A stretch of DNA of 64,000 bases from Gammaproteobacteria bacterium (lineage in GTDB: Bacteria; Pseudomonadota; Gammaproteobacteria; Ga0077536): the NCBI GenBank assembly GCA_021773835.1, contig JAJFJQ010000028.1, forward strand, positions 248,001-312,000. The letters run 5' to 3'. The notes under the pieces were generated by a model. The model saw only the letters and a program-made list of their open reading frames with translations, ran no database searches and was not told where the DNA came from. Below are positions 47,840 to 59,721 of this stretch, one piece after another. The position numbers were made by a program, and so were the translations under genes. The first letter of the stretch is position 1; each line of letters opens with the position of its first letter.

Positions 47840-48502
47840 TCAAATATTAATCGTCAACTTGCTGGTCTTATCTCCAGCTTGAATGCTGTCGCGATGTTCG
47901 GTGAAATTTAACAATGAAAGTAAGTTGGTCCCGGTCTCAAGTTTGTCGATCACGGCCTGCTCGGTACGTTTAATCGCTTCCGCCGCCGGTAGAATTGCAG
48001 CGAGTTCATCTGCGCTGCCGATGATTATGCCGTCGTCGTCACCGAACACGATATCTCCTGGGTTGACTTCGACGCCGCCACACGCGATCGGTATCTGGCG
48101 TTCACCTAAGTCATTGATGGTCCCGGAGAGCGGTGAGCTACCGCGTGCGTATACCGGCATCTCAAGCGTTCGAATGGTAGTGAGGTCACGGCATAGGCCA
48201 TCGATCACGATCCCTCGCAGACCAGCCCTGACCGCTTCCAGCGAAAAGAGTTCGCCGACAACGGCTACCTGGCTCGCTTGTGTGTCGATAACTAAAATGT
48301 CGCCCGGCTCTGCATCATCAAGCGCCGCGATAATGGCAAAGAAGTCGTTTTTACACCGCACCGTATAGGCGCGACCTAAGAGTTGCAGCCCCGATCGGAC
48401 GGGACGAAGCTCAGGCGCCATCACCCGGATCCCTTTATCCGCATCGGCAAGCGCCGCTGGATCGACGCGTGACAGACGTTCATACAACTCGTTTAATTCC
48501 AT
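47840..48502 (-). CDS. RraA-like family protein (possible 4-hydroxy-4-methyl-2-oxoglutarate aldolase type)
   Basis: Belongs to the RraA/HMG-aldolase fold: the G-E-L loop (83-85) and the DG-x2-RD motif (Asp101, Gly102, Arg105, Asp106) that binds metal and substrate in the aldolases, and GGVEVNPGDIVFGDDDGIIIG. 220 aa from ATG 48502; a longer TTG form overlaps hemF. RraA itself is an RNase E regulator of about 160 aa; the length and intact active-site motif favour an enzyme. Five bases after hemF. Confidence 0.85.
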   Translation of the reverse strand: MELNELYERLSRVDPAALADADKGIRVMAPELRPVRSGLQLLGRAYTVRCKNDFFAIIAALDDAEPGDILVIDTQASQVAVVGELFSLEAVRAGLRGIVIDGLCRDLTTIRTLEMPVYARGSSPLSGTINDLGERQIPIACGGVEVNPGDIVFGDDDGIIIGSADELAAILPAAEAIKRTEQAVIDKLETGTNLLSLLNFTEHRDSIQAGDKTSKLTINI

Positions 48503-48507
48503 CTTGA

Positions 48508-50127
<1,620 letters not shown>

Positions 50128-50147
50128 TTCCACAGTCCAGGTGAGAT

Positions 50148-50801
50148 ATGCGCTCTAGCGTCGCCGTCGTCGATTACGGGAGTAGCAACTTACGCTCCGT
50201 TGCCAAGGCGCTTGAATATGTCGCCGACGGCCAACATGAAGTGATCGTTAGCAGCGACGCAGACGTGATCCTGAATGCGGATCGGATCGTCTTTCCTGGA
50301 CAGGGGGCGATTGGAGACTGCATGCGCAGTCTACGGGCCGCCGGTCTCGTTGAGGTGTTACAAGCGGGGATTGGCTCGCGCCCATTTCTGGGGATCTGCC
50401 TCGGTCTGCAATCCTTGATGAGCACCAGCGAAGAAGATGCTGGGGTCGAGTGCCTCGATGTGTTTCCCGGATCGGTACGTAGGTTTCGCAGTGATGCGGG
50501 TCCGAATACAGACGGTACGCCGCGTAAGATTCCGCACATGGGTTGGAACCAGGTGCGTTGGCGCAGACCCCATCCACTTGTCGCCGGGATCCCAAGCGGT
50601 ACTCGGTTCTATTTCGTACACAGCTACTACGTGGTGCCCAACGACGATGCGCTGACGATGGGCGAAACCGACTACATCGACACGTTTGTCTCTGCATTGG
50701 CATCCGGCACCGCGTTCGCGACCCAATTTCATCCAGAAAAAAGCGCGGATGCGGGCTTGCAGTTGTTGAAAAATTTTCTGTGTTGGGCAGGACAGGAATA
50801 G
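50148..50801 (+). CDS. hisH: Imidazole glycerol phosphate synthase glutaminase subunit HisH
   Basis: Class I glutamine amidotransferase that feeds ammonia to HisF. Nucleophile Cys84 in FLGICLGLQSL; His and Glu of the triad in TQFHPEKS near the C-terminus. 217 aa. ATG start with AGGTGAG just upstream. The usual next genes hisA and hisF are missing here; the run ends against purD. Confidence 0.96.
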   Translation: MRSSVAVVDYGSSNLRSVAKALEYVADGQHEVIVSSDADVILNADRIVFPGQGAIGDCMRSLRAAGLVEVLQAGIGSRPFLGICLGLQSLMSTSEEDAGVECLDVFPGSVRRFRSDAGPNTDGTPRKIPHMGWNQVRWRRPHPLVAGIPSGTRFYFVHSYYVVPNDDALTMGETDYIDTFVSALASGTAFATQFHPEKSADAGLQLLKNFLCWAGQE

Positions 50802-50826
50802 CTGCCGCCGGGCATTTCAGCGTGGC

Positions 50827-52113
50827 CTAGCTACCCTCACGGGCTACTGCCCGGTAACCGATATCGTGCCGGTAGAACGACCCCTCGAAAGAAATCTCCT
50901 TAACCCGTGCATAAGCCGTTGCCTGCGCTTGCCTGACCGTGTCGCCGAGACCGACCACACACAGGACGCGGCCGCCGACGTTCACCACGGCGCCGTTACT
51001 ATGCGCTGTACCCGCATGGAAGACATAGGTGTCGATGCTCTCTCCCCGATCCAAGCCTTCGATTCGGTGCCCTTTATCAATACTGCCGGGGTAACCACCC
51101 GAAGCGATCACCACGCCGAGTGCAACACGGTCGTCCCAGTCGAGCGCCAACGCAGCACCATCGCCATCGATTAGAGCAATACATGCTGCTGCTAGATCCG
51201 AGCGTAAGCGCACCATGATCGGTTGTGTTTCGGGATCGCCAAAGCGGCAGTTGTACTCCAGCACCTTGGGCGTACCATCTTGACCGATCATCAGACCAGC
51301 GTAGAGAAAGCCCTGATAGGGGCGTCGGTCCGCGGCCATACCGGCCAAGGTTGGTTTGATCACTTCCTCGATGATCCGCGCATGCAGCTTTGCATCGACC
51401 ACCGGCGCCGGCGTGTAAGCACCCATACCGCCCGTATTCGGACCCTTATCACCTTCGTCGCGTGCTTTATGGTCCTGCGAGGAGGCGAATGGAATAATGT
51501 TGGTGCCGTCGGTCATAACGATGAAACTCGCCTCCTCGCCGACAAGGAACTCCTCCACCACGATGCGCCGTCCCGCGCTACCGAAGGCTTCACCCGACAA
51601 CATCGCGGTAGCCGTCTCAAGCGCTTCGGTATGCGAAGTTGCGATCACGACACCCTTGCCGGCAGCTAGACCGTCGGCCTTGATGACAATTGGGACAGCT
51701 TTACTCTCGATGTATACACGAGCTTTATCGATGTCGTCGAAAGTCTCGAAGTCGGCGGTTGGGATCTTGTGGCGTTTCAGGAATGACTTCATGTAGGCCT
51801 TCGAGCCCTCTAGCTCGGCAGCCATTCGGCTTGGACCAAAGCAGCGTAATCCGGCGAGCCTGAAGACATCAACCACCCCCGCAACCAACGGCGCCTCGGG
51901 GCCAACGATCGTGAGGTCTATCTGTTCATCAGTTGCAAAGGAGACAAGCGCACCGATGTCGTCTGCGTCTATCGCGACGTTTGCAACTTTGTCTTCAAGC
52001 GCGGTTCCGGCATTCCCCGGCGCGCAGTAGACTTGCTCTACAGGTTCTGACTGCGCGACTTTCCACGCTAAGGCGTGTTCTCGTCCACCTCCGCCGATAA
52101 TAAGTACTTTCAT
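50827..52113 (-). CDS. purD: Phosphoribosylamine-glycine ligase PurD
   Basis: Second step of purine synthesis; ATP-grasp ligase. N-terminal PreATP-grasp (MKVLIIGGGGREHALAWK), ATP-grasp domain with SQDHKARDEGDKGPNTGGMGAY, and the C-terminal domain. 428 aa, equal to E. coli. ATG start, 20 bases after purH. Last gene of the minus-strand run. Confidence 0.98.
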   Translation of the reverse strand: MKVLIIGGGGREHALAWKVAQSEPVEQVYCAPGNAGTALEDKVANVAIDADDIGALVSFATDEQIDLTIVGPEAPLVAGVVDVFRLAGLRCFGPSRMAAELEGSKAYMKSFLKRHKIPTADFETFDDIDKARVYIESKAVPIVIKADGLAAGKGVVIATSHTEALETATAMLSGEAFGSAGRRIVVEEFLVGEEASFIVMTDGTNIIPFASSQDHKARDEGDKGPNTGGMGAYTPAPVVDAKLHARIIEEVIKPTLAGMAADRRPYQGFLYAGLMIGQDGTPKVLEYNCRFGDPETQPIMVRLRSDLAAACIALIDGDGAALALDWDDRVALGVVIASGGYPGSIDKGHRIEGLDRGESIDTYVFHAGTAHSNGAVVNVGGRVLCVVGLGDTVRQAQATAYARVKEISFEGSFYRHDIGYRAVAREGS

Positions 52114-52133
52114 GTCTAACTTAGGTGCGGCGT

Positions 52134-53699
52134 CTAATGTCGAAAATGTCGCATACCGGTAAACACCATCGCCATGCCATGCTCGTCGGCGCTGGCGATG
52201 ACCTCTTCGTCGCGCATTGAACCGCCCGGTTGGATGACCGCCGTGATACCCACTTCGGCCGCTGAATCGAGACCATCGCGGAACGGGAAAAATGCATCCG
52301 AAGCCATCACCGAACCGGCGACTTCAAGGCCTTCATCGGCCGCCTTGATCGCGGCAATACGGGCGCTGTAAACGCGACTCATCTGCCCCGCGCCGACCCC
52401 AATGGTTTGGCGCTCTTTGGCATAGACGATGGCATTTGACTTGACGCACTTCACCACGCGCCAAGCAAATAAGAGATCGCGCATCTCCGCATCGCTCGGG
52501 GCGCGCCGCGTCGCGACCGTCAACTCGCCTGGGGTAAAGATATGCCGGGCGGGATCGCGGTTCTGCACGAGCATGCCTCCGGTTACGCGTTTGTAATCCA
52601 ATTGTGGGACTGTCTCGGGGTTTCGGCTACCGAGCGTCAAAAGACGTAAATTTGCCTTAGTGGCACAAATTTCCCGCGCCTCATCACTGACCGACGGCGC
52701 AGCGATGACTTCGACAAACTGTCGGCTGGTGATCCGTTCAGCCGTGTCCGCATCTAGCTCGCGATTGAAAGTGATAATGCCCCCGAATGCCGAGGTTGGA
52801 TCGGTAGCGTAAGCAAGTTCGTAGGCGTCGGCGATCGATCCGGCCTCGGCGACACCGCATGGGTTCGCGTGCTTAACGATACAACAAGCGGGATCGTCAA
52901 ACGCCCAAACACACTCTATTGCCGCATCGGTGTCAGCAATGTTGTTATACGAAAGCGCTTTGCCTTGCAGTTGCGTGGCAAGCGAAATACTTGCGCTAGG
53001 GGGTTCGCCCTCTACGTAAAAACTTGCCCGTTGGTGTGGATTTTCTCCGTAGCGCAGATCCTGCTTTTTGTGTAGCCGCAATCGCAGGTGTTGCGGAAAT
53101 TCCGTTGTCGTTGTTTGCGCTTCTAAATAACTTGCCACCGCCGCATCGTAGTCAGCCGTATGCGAAAAGGCCTTCGTCGCGAGAGCATAACGCTGCGTTT
53201 CGTCAGTGCCACCACTATTTATGGCCGTAATGATTGTCGAGTAGTCATCCGGATCGACCACCACTGTAACGGCAACGTAATTCTTCGCTGCGGCTCGCAC
53301 CATACTCGGTCCCCCGATGTCGATATTTTCAATCGCTTGGGCAAGCGTACAGTCCGGATTGGCCACGGTTTCTTTAAACGGGTACAGATTAACCACGACA
53401 AGATCGATCGGCTGGATGCCATGCTCCTCCATTACCGCATCGTCTTGGCCACGTCGGGCTAATATTCCACCGTGGATTTTGGGGTGCAATGTTTTGACCC
53501 GGCCATCCATCATCTCCGGCTGAGCGGTGTATTCGGCAACGTCAGTTACCGATACGCCTTGCTCTCGGAGCAATGTTGCGGTCCCACCGGTGGATAGGAT
53601 TTTGATCCCGAGCGTGGACAGTTGTGTAGCGAACTCCACAATCCCGCGTTTGTCAGATACGCTGATGAGCGCCGTTGCTATTCGATTGTGTTTGGTCAC
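52134..53699 (-). CDS. purH: Bifunctional AICAR transformylase / IMP cyclohydrolase PurH
   Basis: Last two steps to IMP. IMP cyclohydrolase (MGS-like) domain about residues 1-200, with [17 protein letters not shown] and [11 protein letters not shown]. Transformylase domain about 205-521 with the KHANPCG motif and [10 protein letters not shown]. 521 aa, close to E. coli (529). GTG start; no better start nearby. 97 bases after fis. Confidence 0.98.
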   Translation of the reverse strand: MTKHNRIATALISVSDKRGIVEFATQLSTLGIKILSTGGTATLLREQGVSVTDVAEYTAQPEMMDGRVKTLHPKIHGGILARRGQDDAVMEEHGIQPIDLVVVNLYPFKETVANPDCTLAQAIENIDIGGPSMVRAAAKNYVAVTVVVDPDDYSTIITAINSGGTDETQRYALATKAFSHTADYDAAVASYLEAQTTTTEFPQHLRLRLHKKQDLRYGENPHQRASFYVEGEPPSASISLATQLQGKALSYNNIADTDAAIECVWAFDDPACCIVKHANPCGVAEAGSIADAYELAYATDPTSAFGGIITFNRELDADTAERITSRQFVEVIAAPSVSDEAREICATKANLRLLTLGSRNPETVPQLDYKRVTGGMLVQNRDPARHIFTPGELTVATRRAPSDAEMRDLLFAWRVVKCVKSNAIVYAKERQTIGVGAGQMSRVYSARIAAIKAADEGLEVAGSVMASDAFFPFRDGLDSAAEVGITAVIQPGGSMRDEEVIASADEHGMAMVFTGMRHFRH

Positions 53700-53758
53700 G
53701 GATTAGCCCGAGTTAAATGTAGATCGCTTGCGCGATTTTTTCTCAAAAAGCTTTGAAT

Positions 53759-53773
53759 GCTACGCCTCGTAGC
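53759..53773 (-). terminator. Small hairpin after fis, possible weak terminator
   Basis: GCTACG and CGTAGC form a 6-bp stem with a 3-base loop in the fis-purH gap. On the minus strand a TTTTT run occurs about 11 bases later, and on the plus strand the stem is followed by CATTTTT. Too small for a firm call. Confidence 0.3.
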
Positions 53774-53796
53774 CATTTTTCGGATACCAGGAGGAT

Positions 53797-54090
53797 CTAA
53801 CTGCTGATACGATATTTCTGTAGCTTCTTGCGTAAGGTTGCCCGATTCAAGCCAAGAAATGCAGCGGCTTTCGAAATATTACCCCGCGTCTGCGCCATTA
53901 CGACCTCTAACAACGGCTGTTCGATCTCGGACAGGACAAGCTCGTAGAGGTTACTTGGCGCTTGCCCATTCAATTCGTCAAAATAGCGCTCCAGCGACTC
54001 GCGGACGTGGCCTGCCAGCGGCCGGGGTTCATCATTAAAAGTTTGGCGTTTCGCCACTCCGATTGGTGTCGTACTGGTACTTGCGCTCAT
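53797..54090 (-). CDS. fis: DNA-binding protein Fis
   Basis: Nucleoid protein and regulator of rRNA and recombination. C-terminal helix-turn-helix TRGNISKAAAFLGLNRATLRKKL is nearly identical in pattern to E. coli Fis. 97 aa against 98. ATG start overlapping the dusB stop as ATGA, the same dusB-fis pairing as in enterobacteria. Confidence 0.96.
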   Translation of the reverse strand: MSASTSTTPIGVAKRQTFNDEPRPLAGHVRESLERYFDELNGQAPSNLYELVLSEIEQPLLEVVMAQTRGNISKAAAFLGLNRATLRKKLQKYRISS

Positions 54091-55070
54091 GCGGCCAGCG
54101 CTCCTTGTGCATTAGAATAATAATTATTAAGCGATAGTAGTTGGGCAGGTGCTGTTTCGATCCGATTGAAGATCTGACGAAACGCTTTTCCGTCGTCCAG
54201 ATGTTGCGAGTACCATCCGATGTGTTTGCGGGCGACGCGCGTGCCTATTCGGGTGCCGTATAGTTCGTATAAGGCGATCAGATGCTGCCGCATTACAGCA
54301 ATGACCCGATCTACCGTTGGGGCGGTAGGGGCCGAATGGCCGCGTAATCCGGCCTTCAGTTGCTGAAATATCCAGGGATTGCCAAATGCTGCACGCCCGA
54401 TCATGATGCCGTCGCAATTTGTATGACGCAGCACCTTCCGAGCTTGTTGAATGTCGCAAATATCACCGTTGGCGATGACCGGGATAGTAAGTTCCGATTT
54501 GATTTGTGCAATGGTGTCGAATTCGGCATGACCGTTGAAGCCGCAATCGCGCGTGCGGCCATGCACCGTCACCAACTGCACCCCTAAGTCTTGGGCCAAG
54601 CGCGCGATCGTTGGGGCGTTTCTATTCTCGGGGTTCCATCCGGTCCGCATTTTTAGGGTCACCGGTACCGCAACGGCGGCGACCACCGCGCTGAGCAAAG
54701 TGGCCACTAGACGTTCATCCCGCATAAGCGCTGAGCCTGCCAATCGGTTACAGACCTTCTTCGCCGGGCAGCCCATGTTGATGTCGATCACGTCGGCTCC
54801 TAGTGCGACGCAATGCCGAGCGGCATCCGCTAGCGCAACCGGGTCGGCGCCAGCAATTTGCACAATCCTGATCCCGCTGGTTCCAAGTTGGTCTAGGCGC
54901 CGTCGGGTTTTTACATTTGCCCGTAGCCGCGGATCGCTTGCCACCATTTCCGATACGGCATAGTCCGCACCGTTATCGAGGCAAATACTTCGAAACACTC
55001 GGTCACTGACCCCAGCCATGGGGGCAAGCACTATTGGGCAATCGAATTCGAACGTTCCAAGCCTAAACAC
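54087..55070 (-). CDS. dusB: tRNA-dihydrouridine synthase DusB
   Basis: FMN-dependent reductase making dihydrouridine in tRNA. TIM-barrel with N-terminal PIVLAPMAGVSDRVFR, active-site Cys101 in MGCPAKKV, TVHGRTRDCGFNGHAEF and PVIANGDI. 327 aa. GTG start with AGGGA upstream. It heads the dusB-fis pair after a 255-base gap, where the fis promoter would be expected; I could not pick a convincing -35/-10. Confidence 0.96.
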   Translation of the reverse strand: MFRLGTFEFDCPIVLAPMAGVSDRVFRSICLDNGADYAVSEMVASDPRLRANVKTRRRLDQLGTSGIRIVQIAGADPVALADAARHCVALGADVIDINMGCPAKKVCNRLAGSALMRDERLVATLLSAVVAAVAVPVTLKMRTGWNPENRNAPTIARLAQDLGVQLVTVHGRTRDCGFNGHAEFDTIAQIKSELTIPVIANGDICDIQQARKVLRHTNCDGIMIGRAAFGNPWIFQQLKAGLRGHSAPTAPTVDRVIAVMRQHLIALYELYGTRIGTRVARKHIGWYSQHLDDGKAFRQIFNRIETAPAQLLSLNNYYSNAQGALAA

Positions 55071-55325
55071 TGCAGTCCCTAACCATCCAGATCCCTTACA
55101 TTTCGAGAAAGCTGTCCGCCACTAACGGGGGATCAGCCCATTATTCTTTAATTCGATACTTACGGAGTTCGCCGGGTAGTCGCCGCTATATCGCAGCAGC
55201 CGAAGGCACGCATTGTGTTCGTTAGAGTCGAACTTTTTCTTTAGCCTGCCACAGCCGCGATGATAGCCACAATAAAGTATCGACGAAAGGGTTTATAAAG
55301 ACAATTTTCGTCCAATTACCGATCC

Positions 55326-56516
55326 CTAAAGAAAGCTGAATTCGAACCCGACGGCGCGAGTGCCGACCCCGGCCACCTCTAAGACGATATATACCGAACG
55401 ATTCGGCGGCATCCCACCGCCGAGGTCAATACTTTTATCGAGATACTCGCTCGGATCGAAGCGCCTGATCCCGATTACCTCCCCGGTTTGATCAAACAAA
55501 CCAAGCTGGATCACCGGGAAGAGGGTAGCGCTATCGGAGCGACTGACCAGCGTCGCATTCACCAATAAAGAATCGCGATATTGCGGATGATCGCGCACGT
55601 CGCGCGCAAGCAGCTCGATGCGGTCCGCTTGCGCCGCACTTTCGACCTGGCAACCGAGACGCTCACAGATCTGCCGATACAGTGGCAGGGCTTGCGGTTG
55701 AGTCGCGATGACTCGGTCCCGAAAGACCCATGCAATTTGCAGCGACAGGACGAGTAGTAAAAAGACGGCTAGCAGCATCCACAGCCAGCGCATCGGCGTT
55801 CGTCGCGGTTTGTTAAGTGCGGCGAACTCCTCTTTTAATATTTCTGGAACGTCTTCGATATCTATGTCGTCTTGTTCGTCTGCTTCCTCGTCGTCATCGG
55901 CAAACTCCGCGCTCGGATCGGTAAATAGGATCGCGTGTTCCGATTCACTCAGGGTCGGGGCCGCGGGTGGTATAGATGCGAGATCAATCGCGCCGGCAGT
56001 CGTGGTTGCGGCATCCGGTGCAATTTCTAAAACAGTGTCTTGTTCGGCCGCATCCGCGGCCGTAGGCGCTACCTCAAAAAAGGTATCTTGTTCCAAGGCT
56101 GCCTCAGGCGATAACTCGAATACGGTTTCTTCGTCTTCCACCCGCTCGGGCGTGGCTTCGAATAGGGCCGCCTGTTCAAGGCCTGGGGTAGCAACGGGTT
56201 CGGGATCCACTGCAGTGCCGGGTGGCTCGTCGACGGCCTCAGCCTCGATCTGAGCGTTCGCCTGCTCGTCATCGAGGAGCACGAATGCAGGGACAGATGG
56301 TGATCGAAGATCGGTATTTTGCGACGACGGTGCCACACCTTCGACGTCCGCCGGTATTGTGGTCGACCCGCTTGGAAAACTCGGCTCATCGGCCAGCCGA
56401 GAAAGCGCATTGAATTGTTCGCCGCAATCGCCGCACTCGACGAAACCCTGTGCTGCGCCTAGGTCGGCCGCATCGATGCGGTAAATCGTTTCACACTTGG
56501 GACACTGGGTAAGCAA
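55326..56516 (-). CDS. Zinc-ribbon DUF3426 membrane protein
   Basis: N-terminal MJ0042-type zinc ribbon (CPKC...CGDC, residues 5-32), an acidic low-complexity linker (about 45-235), one membrane helix (about residues 242-265, LWMLLAVFLLLVLSLQIAWVF) and a C-terminal DUF3426 domain. The linker has three loose repeats of the type T-V/F-F/L-E-L/V/I-S/A-P near the middle. TTG start with GGAG eight bases upstream, giving the usual MLTQCPKC beginning. 396 aa. It follows prmA by 23 bases, as in many gammaproteobacteria; function unknown. Confidence 0.88.
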   Translation of the reverse strand: MLTQCPKCETIYRIDAADLGAAQGFVECGDCGEQFNALSRLADEPSFPSGSTTIPADVEGVAPSSQNTDLRSPSVPAFVLLDDEQANAQIEAEAVDEPPGTAVDPEPVATPGLEQAALFEATPERVEDEETVFELSPEAALEQDTFFEVAPTAADAAEQDTVLEIAPDAATTTAGAIDLASIPPAAPTLSESEHAILFTDPSAEFADDDEEADEQDDIDIEDVPEILKEEFAALNKPRRTPMRWLWMLLAVFLLLVLSLQIAWVFRDRVIATQPQALPLYRQICERLGCQVESAAQADRIELLARDVRDHPQYRDSLLVNATLVSRSDSATLFPVIQLGLFDQTGEVIGIRRFDPSEYLDKSIDLGGGMPPNRSVYIVLEVAGVGTRAVGFEFSFL

Positions 56517-56539
56517 GCAGCGGTCTCCGATGCGTCATC

Positions 56540-57427
56540 TCAGGGGCCATTTAAAGTGCCGGCAACTAGCGCCCAATCCCCGCGCCGCCGCGGTGCCTGC
56601 ATCTTATACTTGCCGGCGTATGCCGCCAAGAGCGCGGGTGATTGTTCAACGAGGATCCCGGACAACACGATCTGACCCCCAGGAGCAAGATGCCCGGTAA
56701 GCTGATCGGCCAACCGCACCAATGGTTCGAGTAAAATATTTGCTACGATTACATCATAGTGATGGCCATCGATGATTCCCGGAGCGCCGATCATCACGTT
56801 CTGCAAGCCGTTAAGGACTGCGTTGTCCTGACAAACCTGAAGTGCGGCACCATCAATATCAACCGCGGTGACCTCGGCCGCTCCGAGTTTTGCTGCTGCA
56901 ATGCCAATGATGCCGGAGCCGCAGCCGTAATCGAGCACCTTCGCGCCTGCAACCGTGGCGCTCATTGATAGCCACTCCAAGCACAAGGCCGTCGTCGCGT
57001 GATTGCCCGTACCAAATGCCATGCCGGGGTCAATACGCACCACCAGCGCTGCCCCGGCCGGTGGCTCAGTCCACGTTGGACAAACCCAAAGATCCTCACC
57101 GAATCGTTGCGGGCGAAATTGATCGCGCCACGACTCGTGCCAATTTTGGTCGTCTAAGGTTTTGATCCGCGCCTGCAAGGGGATCACGTTACTAGCTTTA
57201 AACGCCATTTCGATGTCATCGATCTTGGCATCGGCAGCGAACATGCCGGTTACTTCGCAGACCGGCCACAGTGGCAACGCCCCATCCATCTCGTCGGCTA
57301 TTAGATGCTCCGAATTCCCGTCCGCGCAACTGACGGAAAGCGCACCGGCCGCCTCAAGACACGCTTCGGCTGTCGCCACATCCGTTTCGCGGACGCGGCA
57401 ACTGTAGGTCAACCAGGATTCCGGCAC
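56540..57427 (-). CDS. prmA: Ribosomal protein L11 methyltransferase PrmA
   Basis: Trimethylates L11. N-terminal L11-binding domain (about residues 1-60), then the SAM fold with KVLDYGCGSGIIGIAAAKLGA and AVDIDGAALQVCQDNAVLNG, and VANILLEPL for the catalytic loop. 295 aa, close to E. coli (293). The GTG start overlaps the accC stop (TAGTG). Confidence 0.96.
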   Translation of the reverse strand: MPESWLTYSCRVRETDVATAEACLEAAGALSVSCADGNSEHLIADEMDGALPLWPVCEVTGMFAADAKIDDIEMAFKASNVIPLQARIKTLDDQNWHESWRDQFRPQRFGEDLWVCPTWTEPPAGAALVVRIDPGMAFGTGNHATTALCLEWLSMSATVAGAKVLDYGCGSGIIGIAAAKLGAAEVTAVDIDGAALQVCQDNAVLNGLQNVMIGAPGIIDGHHYDVIVANILLEPLVRLADQLTGHLAPGGQIVLSGILVEQSPALLAAYAGKYKMQAPRRRGDWALVAGTLNGP

Positions 57428-58764
57428 TAGGCGAGCTTGTGCTCCAGGTAATGTATGTCGGTTCCGCCTGCGGCAAACGCGGCATCGTGGATCAGGTCTC
57501 GGTGAAGCGGTAAGTTGGTCTCTATCCCGTCGACCACGATTTCGGTCAGTGCATTTGACATGCGCGCAAATGCCGCTTGGCGGGAGTCGCCATGCGCCAC
57601 CAGCTTCGCAATGAGAGAATCGTAGTAGGGGGGCACGACGTATCCGTCATACAAGTGAGAATCGACGCGGATACCTGGACCTCCCGGTGGATGGAACAAC
57701 TTGATCGTTCCGGGACTCGGACGAAACGATACGGGGTCTTCGGCGTTGATACGGCACTCGATGGCATGTCCACGTATCACGACGTCGGATTGCGTAAACG
57801 ACAGCGGATTTCCTGCCGCGATCGAAAGCTGCTCTCTAACGATGTCGATTCCGGTAACTAATTCGGTTACGGGATGCTCAACCTGTACCCGCGTGTTCAT
57901 CTCGATGAAATAAAACTCACCATCCTCATACAGAAATTCAAAGGTGCCCGCGCCTCGGTATCCGATTTCGCGGCACGCATCGGCGCAACGCCGTCCCATC
58001 ACGTCTCTTGTTTCTGCATCGATGCCAGGCGCCGGCGCTTCCTCAATGACTTTTTGGTGACGTCGTTGCATAGAGCAATCGCGTTCACCGAGATGCACAA
58101 CGTTGCCGTGGGCATCGGCCATGACCTGGAATTCAACGTGCCGAGGATGCTCGAGAAATTTTTCGACATAGACCGAGTCGTTTTGAAACGCCGCAAGTGC
58201 TTCACGGCGGGTCAAGCCAATCGCACTCGGCAACGCTGCTTCGGCGTGGACAACGCGCATCCCGCGCCCACCACCGCCGCCTGACGCCTTCAGGATCACT
58301 GGATAGCCAATAGTGCGCGCTACTTTCATATTGGCCGGCATGTCGTCGCCTAGTGCCGCGTCCGACCCAGGCACGCAAGGGATTCCGACACGCTTCATCG
58401 CCCCTATGGCCGATAGCTTGTCTCCCATCAACCGAATGGTCTCGGGCTTTGGCCCGATGAAGATAAAGCCGCTTTCTTCGACCCGCTCAGCGAAATCCGC
58501 ATTCTCCGAGAGAAATCCGTAGCCCGGATGGATCGCGACCGCATCGGTCACCTCTGCGGCACTGAGTATGGCGGGGATATTGAGATAACTTTCGGTTGGG
58601 ATCGGCGGGCCGATACAAACCGACTCGTCGGCCAGGCGCACGTGCATGAGATCACGATCGGCGGAAGAGTGGACCGCGACGGTCTTGATTCCGAGTTCAT
58701 GGCAAGCACGCAGGATCCGGAGCGCGATCTCGCCGCGATTGGCAATAACTACTTTGTCGAGCAT
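57427..58764 (-). CDS. accC: Acetyl-CoA carboxylase biotin carboxylase subunit AccC
   Basis: Carboxylates biotin on AccB with ATP and bicarbonate, first step of fatty acid synthesis. PreATP-grasp N-terminus ([23 protein letters not shown]), glycine-rich ATP loop [14 protein letters not shown], and [18 protein letters not shown]. 445 aa against 449 in E. coli. ATG start, 18 bases after accB. Confidence 0.98.
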   Translation of the reverse strand: MLDKVVIANRGEIALRILRACHELGIKTVAVHSSADRDLMHVRLADESVCIGPPIPTESYLNIPAILSAAEVTDAVAIHPGYGFLSENADFAERVEESGFIFIGPKPETIRLMGDKLSAIGAMKRVGIPCVPGSDAALGDDMPANMKVARTIGYPVILKASGGGGGRGMRVVHAEAALPSAIGLTRREALAAFQNDSVYVEKFLEHPRHVEFQVMADAHGNVVHLGERDCSMQRRHQKVIEEAPAPGIDAETRDVMGRRCADACREIGYRGAGTFEFLYEDGEFYFIEMNTRVQVEHPVTELVTGIDIVREQLSIAAGNPLSFTQSDVVIRGHAIECRINAEDPVSFRPSPGTIKLFHPPGGPGIRVDSHLYDGYVVPPYYDSLIAKLVAHGDSRQAAFARMSNALTEIVVDGIETNLPLHRDLIHDAAFAAGGTDIHYLEHKLA

Positions 58765-58782
58765 TGGGATTCTCGGCGCAGG

Positions 58783-59232
58783 CTAATCAATTACGAATAA
58801 TGGTTGTTCGTATTCCACCGGATTACCGTTGTCGACCAACACCGCGGTTATCGTTCCAGCACGATCTGCTTCGATTGGATTCATGATCTTCATCGCTTCG
58901 ATAATACATAGCGGGTCACCCACACTCACCGCTTGGCCGACTCGAACAAAGGGATCGCTCTCAGGTGATGGTGCATCATAGAAGGTACCCACCATCGGTG
59001 CGGCAACAACGTGCCCATCGGTAGAGGCAACGTCGTTCTCTCGCGGGTTCGATTCTACCGGTGCGGCGGGCGCCACCGCTGGCGCACTGTGAACGATTGG
59101 CGGTGCACTAACGGGAGGCATAGTGGCACCGCGAGAGATGCGAACGGATTCTTCACCCTCTTTGATCTCGATTTCGGCAATGCCGGATTCTTCCAGTAAT
59201 TCGATAAGTTTTTTGACCTTGCGAATGTCCAT
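58783..59232 (-). CDS. accB: Biotin carboxyl carrier protein AccB
   Basis: Carrier subunit of acetyl-CoA carboxylase. N-terminal helical region [18 protein letters not shown], Ala/Pro/Val-rich flexible linker (about residues 36-72), and the biotinyl domain with biotin attached to Lys115 in EAMKIMN. 149 aa. ATG start; coupled to accC as in E. coli. Confidence 0.97.
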   Translation of the reverse strand: MDIRKVKKLIELLEESGIAEIEIKEGEESVRISRGATMPPVSAPPIVHSAPAVAPAAPVESNPRENDVASTDGHVVAAPMVGTFYDAPSPESDPFVRVGQAVSVGDPLCIIEAMKIMNPIEADRAGTITAVLVDNGNPVEYEQPLFVID

Positions 59233-59274
59233 CTCGTGTCCTGCTATGCGATTAGTCGATGCTGAGCTTTGCGT

Positions 59275-59721
59275 TTATGGCGTCGGTTGCTCGATGGCGA
59301 GAGCCGCCTGCAACGCGAATGCATAACCGCGTCGTCCAAGACCAGTGATTACGCCAACGGCGATATCCGACAAATAGGAATGATGTCGAAACGCCTCGCG
59401 GGCGTGCACGTTGGAGAGGTGCACTTCGATAAACGGAATCGCAACACCCAACAGTGCGTCGCGCAACGCAATACTCGTATGCGTCAATGCCCCAGGGTTG
59501 ATGATAATAAAGCTTACCCCCTCTGTTTTAGCCGAGTGGATACGTTCTATGATTTCGTGTTCAGCGTTGCTTTGGAATGCGATCAAAGCGGCACCGCCAG
59601 CGCTGGCTTGACCAGCGAGCTGCGCTTCGATCTCAGCCAATGTTGCGCTGCCGTAAGTAGCCGGTTCGCGCTCGCCTAAGAGATTTAGGTTTGGCCCATT
59701 TATCAGCAGGATGGTGGTCAT
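59275..59721 (-). CDS. aroQ: Type II 3-dehydroquinate dehydratase AroQ
   Basis: Third step of the shikimate pathway. Catalytic Tyr23 in the ATYG loop after [30 protein letters not shown], and [16 protein letters not shown]. 148 aa, dodecamer-forming family. The start at ATG 59721 is fixed by the conserved [11 protein letters not shown]; upstream codons are not conserved. 42 bases before accB. Confidence 0.97.
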   Translation of the reverse strand: MTTILLINGPNLNLLGEREPATYGSATLAEIEAQLAGQASAGGAALIAFQSNAEHEIIERIHSAKTEGVSFIIINPGALTHTSIALRDALLGVAIPFIEVHLSNVHAREAFRHHSYLSDIAVGVITGLGRRGYAFALQAALAIEQPTP

